Shown piece by piece: positions 60,141 to 64,000 of a stretch of 64,000 bases of DNA. Numbering within the stretch: the stretch's first letter is position 1; every line of letters starts with the position of its first letter. The DNA is taken from contig JACQFQ010000030.1 in assembly GCA_016199985.1 (NCBI GenBank), positions 124,001-188,000 on the forward strand. Direction: 5' to 3'. A program made the position numbers and the translations under genes. This DNA comes from Verrucomicrobiota bacterium (GTDB lineage: Bacteria > Verrucomicrobiota > Verrucomicrobiia > Limisphaerales > UBA11320). Below the pieces are notes generated by a model. That model was given only the letters and a program-made list of their open reading frames with translations. It did not search any database and was not told where the DNA came from.

Positions 60141-60400
60141 GGCGCCGTCTTTCCCTTCCCCAAGAGACATGGCCAGCAGAGAGAAGGCGTGGAGAGAGCC
60201 ACGCTGTATGTCTGAGACCTTCCATTGCCTCGAACTGGCCTGACCAACCGCTCCGCTCCCTCATCTGCGAATTCTGGGCAATCCGTGGATGCTCACGTCA
60301 TCGCCTGCCTCGTTTTCCCCAAGACCCCAACTGCCCGCCAGTGGCGGGTTCCCGTGGCGGAGAGCGACACGGAAACCCGCGGAACACAACCGCTCTAGGC
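60141..60400. other. Convergent intergenic region with a hairpin
   Basis: 260 bp between two convergent genes, with the dyad CCCGCCA-G-TGGCGGG (60334-60348), probably a terminator for one or both. Nothing else was recognised. Confidence 0.4.
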
Positions 60401-63400
60401 TTAGATTTTCCGCACTCGATAGAATCGGACGCGGGATTGCGTGGCGTCGTGCGCTTCGCTCGTTGAGCTCGAGGCTTGAGTCGGATTCCCCAGCGCCTGC
60501 CAGGCTCCGCCCAGATCGGCCTTCCACTCCACTTGGTAGGAAGCCCCAACCTCCGATCCCCAGCGAATGACGATCCCGTTTTTGTCCAACCCGGCCTGAA
60601 GCGCGATAATCGAGCTCGCGCTGGGATAGACGGACAGGGTGTAGGTGGCGGACGAACTCAGCGACGGCGATCCGCTGTCGGTGGCCGTGATTGTGATCGC
60701 AAAGGTTTTGCCCGCGTCCGCCTCGGCCGGCGTCCACGAGAACCTGCCCGTGATCGGATCCAGGGAGGCTCCCTGCGGCGCCGGGGAATCGAAGCGGAAG
60801 CCCATGGGTTGAGGCGGCAGATCGCTGTCCGCGGCCGTGTTGAAAGAGACCGTCTCTCCCGTCTTGATGTAGCGAGCTCGTAGATCCACGAAGTAGGGCG
60901 CGCTGTTCACCTCCAGAACCTTGATCGTGATTCCTTGGCTGGCCTGCAAGCTCGGCGTGCCGTTGTCATTCACCCGGAACGTGACAGGGAACACGTCGGG
61001 CCCCTGAGCCTCTGTCGGCCGCCACACGAACAGGCCTTGCGGCGTGATCGTGGCTCCGACGGGCGCGCCCGGCGCCATGCTGAAGACCAGCTGGTCGGAG
61101 CTTTCCTCGTTGTCGGTCGCGACCAACTGCATCGTGAATCGCTTCCGCTCGTCGATCACCTTGTTCCCCACGCTCGCGAGCACCGGGGGCGTGTTGTTCC
61201 CGGCGAGTTTGTTGGCCGCTCGCGGCGTGGGCTGCGGGAAGTAGAGAATGCCGCCGCCGCCGTCCGGCAGCCGGCCCTGGCTGACGTTGTTCGTCTGCAA
61301 GGCGAAGGTCACCAGGTCGATCTCGGCGCCGTCCGGCGCGTACAGACCGATCTGCTCCCCGGACTTGGAGAGCTGGAAGTTGACGTGCAGATCCGGGGAG
61401 TTCGTCGCGTTCAAAGCGGGCAGGCCGTCGGCCCACACGAGCAGATACCCACCGGCCCCGATATGCGTGCCGTTGGGAATCTTGAACTGCGTCTTGTTCT
61501 TCGCGGTGTCCGTCAGGTAGTAGCCGCTGAGATCGGCCTCCGAGCGTCCCGGATTGTAGAGCTCAAACCAATCGTCCGCCGTCGGAGGGACATTGGACGT
61601 GTTCAGGAGGAATCCCGTGTTGCTCGCCATCCACTCGTTGATTTTCACGAGAAGAGGCTTTGATTCAGCCGTGTTCGTCGCTCCGGGCGATGGGAAGGAC
61701 ATGATGGTCCGGAAGAAGGGCTGGCCTTCTGGCACGGAGCCGTAGGACTCGTCGGCCTTGATCCCGTCGTAGTTCAGGTAGTCCAGAATCTGCGGCGCTC
61801 CTTGCAGCATCCGCGAGAGAACCACGGAGCCCTGCGTGGGCTGGATGCGGAAGGAGGCGTGCGGCTCCTGCGCGGTGCTGTCATCGGGGTCGCCGTCGAC
61901 CCACACCAGCTTCAGCTCGCCGGGTTGAATCACGCTGCCCGCGGGGAAGGGCCAGGCAATGAGATTCGAATAGGCATCCGATAGGTAGTAGCCGCTCAGG
62001 GAAATCGGCGTGGCGCCGGCGTTGTAAAGCTCGACCCACGGATCCTTCTCGCCCTGCGCGTCCTTGGGCCCCTGAACATTGAAGGGTCCCACCTCGTTCA
62101 GCCAGAGGTCCGGATAGGCGGGCAGCGAGCCGGCGGAGGTGTTGGGAGCGCCTGGGCTGCCCAGGACGCGAGATATGGATTGTGTCGATCCGAGATTGCC
62201 GCCCGGGTTAAACCTCAAGCCCAGCGACGAGCCGGCGGAGATCGGGGTGCTCCCGGCGTGCATCCAGTAGCTGAGGGTGTAGACATTGCTGATGACCACC
62301 GGGACGCCCAGTTGGAAAACCGAGCTGTTGGTCAGCGCGCTGCCGCCGGTGGCGGCGATCATATGCAGGCTCGTCTTGCCGGAGTAAACGATCTGCGAGC
62401 TGAGGGCGCTGGCGGAGAGATTCGGCGCGACTCGCCAGGAACCGGCCAGGGCGTCGTCGAAGTCTCCGTTTTTCAGCAGATTGACCCCGACCTCGGGCTG
62501 GTCTCCCGCGACGACGCTGACGCGATCCAGATAGACGTCGCCGCCCTGTCCGGAGATGAAGAGGAAAAGATTGCTGCTGCCTGCTTTTCCTGTGGCGCTG
62601 AAGAACCGCCAGCCATTGCCTTCGTCAGCCCAGTTGCTGACCCGCGCGTTGTCGCGGCTCGAATCGATCAGCTCCAGCGAGACGCCCTCCGCCACGGCGG
62701 AGACCGGCCAGGGCGCGTTGGCCTCATAGCGCACTCGATCCACGACGCGCGCGGGCGCCGAGCCCACTGCGGGGATGAGGAGCGACAGCGTCTCGCCCAG
62801 CGGATTCAAGTTGCCCTGGAACTCGCCCAGCACGGCGTTGCGGAATCCGAACTTCGCGCCGAAGGCGAATTGATCCTTGGCGACCACCACGTAGCTCCGC
62901 GGCCCAATCACGCTCCCCTCGGGGAATGTGAAGGACGCGCCGTTGAGCGTCCACCCTGTCATGTCGAAGCCGGAGGTTTCCGAGCGGTTGAACAGCTCGA
63001 TGTAGCCTGCGTCAGGATTGTTCGGCGAGTAGGAGATCTCGTTGATCACGATCAGACCGACGGGGTCGGGGCTCGGATCGGTCGACACCACCGTGACGCT
63101 TCGAGCTCCATCGGCCACTCTGAGGCCGAAACGATCCAGCCCCTCGACCACAAGGTTGTTGGTCCCGGATTGCAGCGGGAGTCGCAGCGACCAGAAGAGC
63201 GGGCGGTCCTTGATGGTGTACCACGTCACGGGGTATGCGGTCCCGTTCACAGCCAGTGAATCCACTGTCACGGGCGCCGCGCCGGTGAGCAGGATCCAAT
63301 TGGAGTTGGTGCTGATGAAGTTGGTTCCGATCGTGACGAAGTTTGTGCCGGGGATGACGGTCTTGAGAAGGTTGTCGCGTCGCGCGCGAACGAAATCCTT

Positions 63401-64000
63401 CATAAACGCGGTGCTGCCCGGGGCGGCCCCGTTGTCGACGAGGCCTTTGAATTTGGCGTCGAGCAGCGCCGCAAACGCATCATCCCGCAAGGGGCCTTCC
63501 GCGGCCTCCTTGCAGATGCGGAAGTAGATGCGACGAAACAAGGGCATGGTGTACAGCCGTCCGATCACGGCGTCGTTTTGCTCGAACATGTCGCCGTCCG
63601 GAGCGCGGCTGCTGCCGCTGGCGGAGTTCAGGTCGAAGTCAATGTCCCAGAGGAGCAGCCCCCACCGTCCCTGCGTCGGCTTGTAGGCGTACATGTTCTT
63701 GCCGCGCGCGAATCCATAGGAGTCCCAGTTTCCAACGATGTGCTCCATCGCGAAAATTCCCAGCCAGCGCTCGACATCGATGATGCTCTCGAGCGCGGTG
63801 TTGTAAGGTTCCGGAGCTTGAGCCCCGAGGGCGTCCACGATCTTGAACAGCTCGGAGAAGTCGTTCGGATTGCCCGTCGAGCCCAGCGACCGGGGTCGCC
63901 AGCAGACCCGGTAGCGCGCGACTTTCTTTCCCTCCAATGTCAGGAAAGGCGCGAGCGTCGCGTCGACATTGCCCTGCTTTGTATCGCCGGCGTCGTCAAA
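60401..64000 (-). CDS. CotH-kinase and lamin-tail multidomain exported protein (partial)
   Basis: The gene enters from the right edge; 1199 or more residues are visible. The first 100 residues are the C-terminal half of a CotH kinase domain (GNWDSYGFARGKNMYAYKPTQGRWGLLLWDIDFDL, D-N-N-type active site), followed by a helical segment. Three lamin-tail-like domains (IVINEISYSPNNPDAGYIELFNRS, DLWLNEVGPFNVQ...WVELYNAG, VKINEWMASN...WFELYNPG) follow, each beginning I/V-N-E and ending with an E-L-Y/F-N motif. Two cadherin-like Ig domains (DNEESSDQLVF, DSDLPPQPM) and a short C-terminal repeat typical of verrucomicrobial secreted proteins end it. A surface or spore-coat-like structural role is inferred. 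The open frame continues to 64000. Confidence 0.85.
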   Translation of the reverse strand, partial: FDDAGDTKQGNVDATLAPFLTLEGKKVARYRVCWRPRSLGSTGNPNDFSELFKIVDALGAQAPEPYNTALESIIDVERWLGIFAMEHIVGNWDSYGFARGKNMYAYKPTQGRWGLLLWDIDFDLNSASGSSRAPDGDMFEQNDAVIGRLYTMPLFRRIYFRICKEAAEGPLRDDAFAALLDAKFKGLVDNGAAPGSTAFMKDFVRARRDNLLKTVIPGTNFVTIGTNFISTNSNWILLTGAAPVTVDSLAVNGTAYPVTWYTIKDRPLFWSLRLPLQSGTNNLVVEGLDRFGLRVADGARSVTVVSTDPSPDPVGLIVINEISYSPNNPDAGYIELFNRSETSGFDMTGWTLNGASFTFPEGSVIGPRSYVVVAKDQFAFGAKFGFRNAVLGEFQGNLNPLGETLSLLIPAVGSAPARVVDRVRYEANAPWPVSAVAEGVSLELIDSSRDNARVSNWADEGNGWRFFSATGKAGSSNLFLFISGQGGDVYLDRVSVVAGDQPEVGVNLLKNGDFDDALAGSWRVAPNLSASALSSQIVYSGKTSLHMIAATGGSALTNSSVFQLGVPVVISNVYTLSYWMHAGSTPISAGSSLGLRFNPGGNLGSTQSISRVLGSPGAPNTSAGSLPAYPDLWLNEVGPFNVQGPKDAQGEKDPWVELYNAGATPISLSGYYLSDAYSNLIAWPFPAGSVIQPGELKLVWVDGDPDDSTAQEPHASFRIQPTQGSVVLSRMLQGAPQILDYLNYDGIKADESYGSVPEGQPFFRTIMSFPSPGATNTAESKPLLVKINEWMASNTGFLLNTSNVPPTADDWFELYNPGRSEADLSGYYLTDTAKNKTQFKIPNGTHIGAGGYLLVWADGLPALNATNSPDLHVNFQLSKSGEQIGLYAPDGAEIDLVTFALQTNNVSQGRLPDGGGGILYFPQPTPRAANKLAGNNTPPVLASVGNKVIDERKRFTMQLVATDNEESSDQLVFSMAPGAPVGATITPQGLFVWRPTEAQGPDVFPVTFRVNDNGTPSLQASQGITIKVLEVNSAPYFVDLRARYIKTGETVSFNTAADSDLPPQPMGFRFDSPAPQGASLDPITGRFSWTPAEADAGKTFAITITATDSGSPSLSSSATYTLSVYPSASSIIALQAGLDKNGIVIRWGSEVGASYQVEWKADLGGAWQALGNPTQASSSTSEAHDATQSRVRFYRVRKI

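Overview
The window looks like a chromosomal segment of a GC-rich Verrucomicrobiota bacterium. The clues are a PVC-type CxxCH cytochrome with a propeller-like domain, a TIGR03790-type protein, CotH and lamin-tail exported proteins, a PEP-CTERM protein, a beta-propeller sensor kinase and large beta-helix proteins. No rRNA, tRNA or CRISPR was seen. Both ends cut a gene: a hybrid histidine kinase on the left and a CotH/lamin-tail protein on the right.

Layout. 1-4.1 kb: hybrid kinase, then (minus strand) a CotH-type protein followed by a LipM/LplA-like acyltransferase. 4.2-5.3 kb: an arsR gene overlapping a NIP-like aquaporin, probably a small arsenite-responsive unit. 5.3-7.9 kb: a coupled radical SAM / halogenase-like flavoprotein pair. 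8.3-10.5 kb: an exported pectate-lyase-like protein. 10.7-12.5 kb: a very short RHS toxin gene with an in-frame TAA, and its likely immunity gene. 12.7-26.1 kb: a minus-strand array of circularly permuted ATP-grasp, alpha-E, phosphofructokinase-like and transglutaminase proteins, ending in a metallo-hydrolase and a TIGR03790 protein. 26.6-30.5 kb: an AT-richer cluster of beta-helix proteins with a PEP-CTERM protein. 31-32.9 kb: DJ-1/PfpI protein plus MFS transporter. 33-36.2 kb: an exported coiled-coil protein with a SHOCT-like tail, then lysA. 36.2-46.4 kb: minus-strand cytochrome, amidohydrolase and MBOAT/SGNH genes. 46.5-50.4 kb: LuxR-type response regulator and propeller sensor kinase. 50.5-54.8 kb: fabD-fabG-acpP-fabF and thiD. 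54.9-60.1 kb: a Tat-exported Gfo/Idh/MocA oxidoreductase, prolyl oligopeptidase, HAD hydrolase and a GspC/PilP-like exported protein. 60.4 kb to the end: the CotH/lamin-tail protein.

How genes work together. Housekeeping modules (fatty acid synthesis, diaminopimelate decarboxylation) sit among exported or envelope proteins typical of the phylum. The least understood parts are the ATP-grasp/alpha-E/transglutaminase array with a phosphofructokinase inside it, the radical SAM/flavoprotein pair, the beta-helix family that lacks signal peptides, and a palindrome CCCTA-N4-TAGGG found upstream of both the RHS gene and the beta-helix/DJ-1 intergenic region, in each case with a second site 41-42 bp away. 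Several start codons lie 6-8 nt after a plausible -10 box, which would mean leaderless messages. Start codons are my choice where several were possible. All function calls rest on motif recognition by eye, not on database searches.
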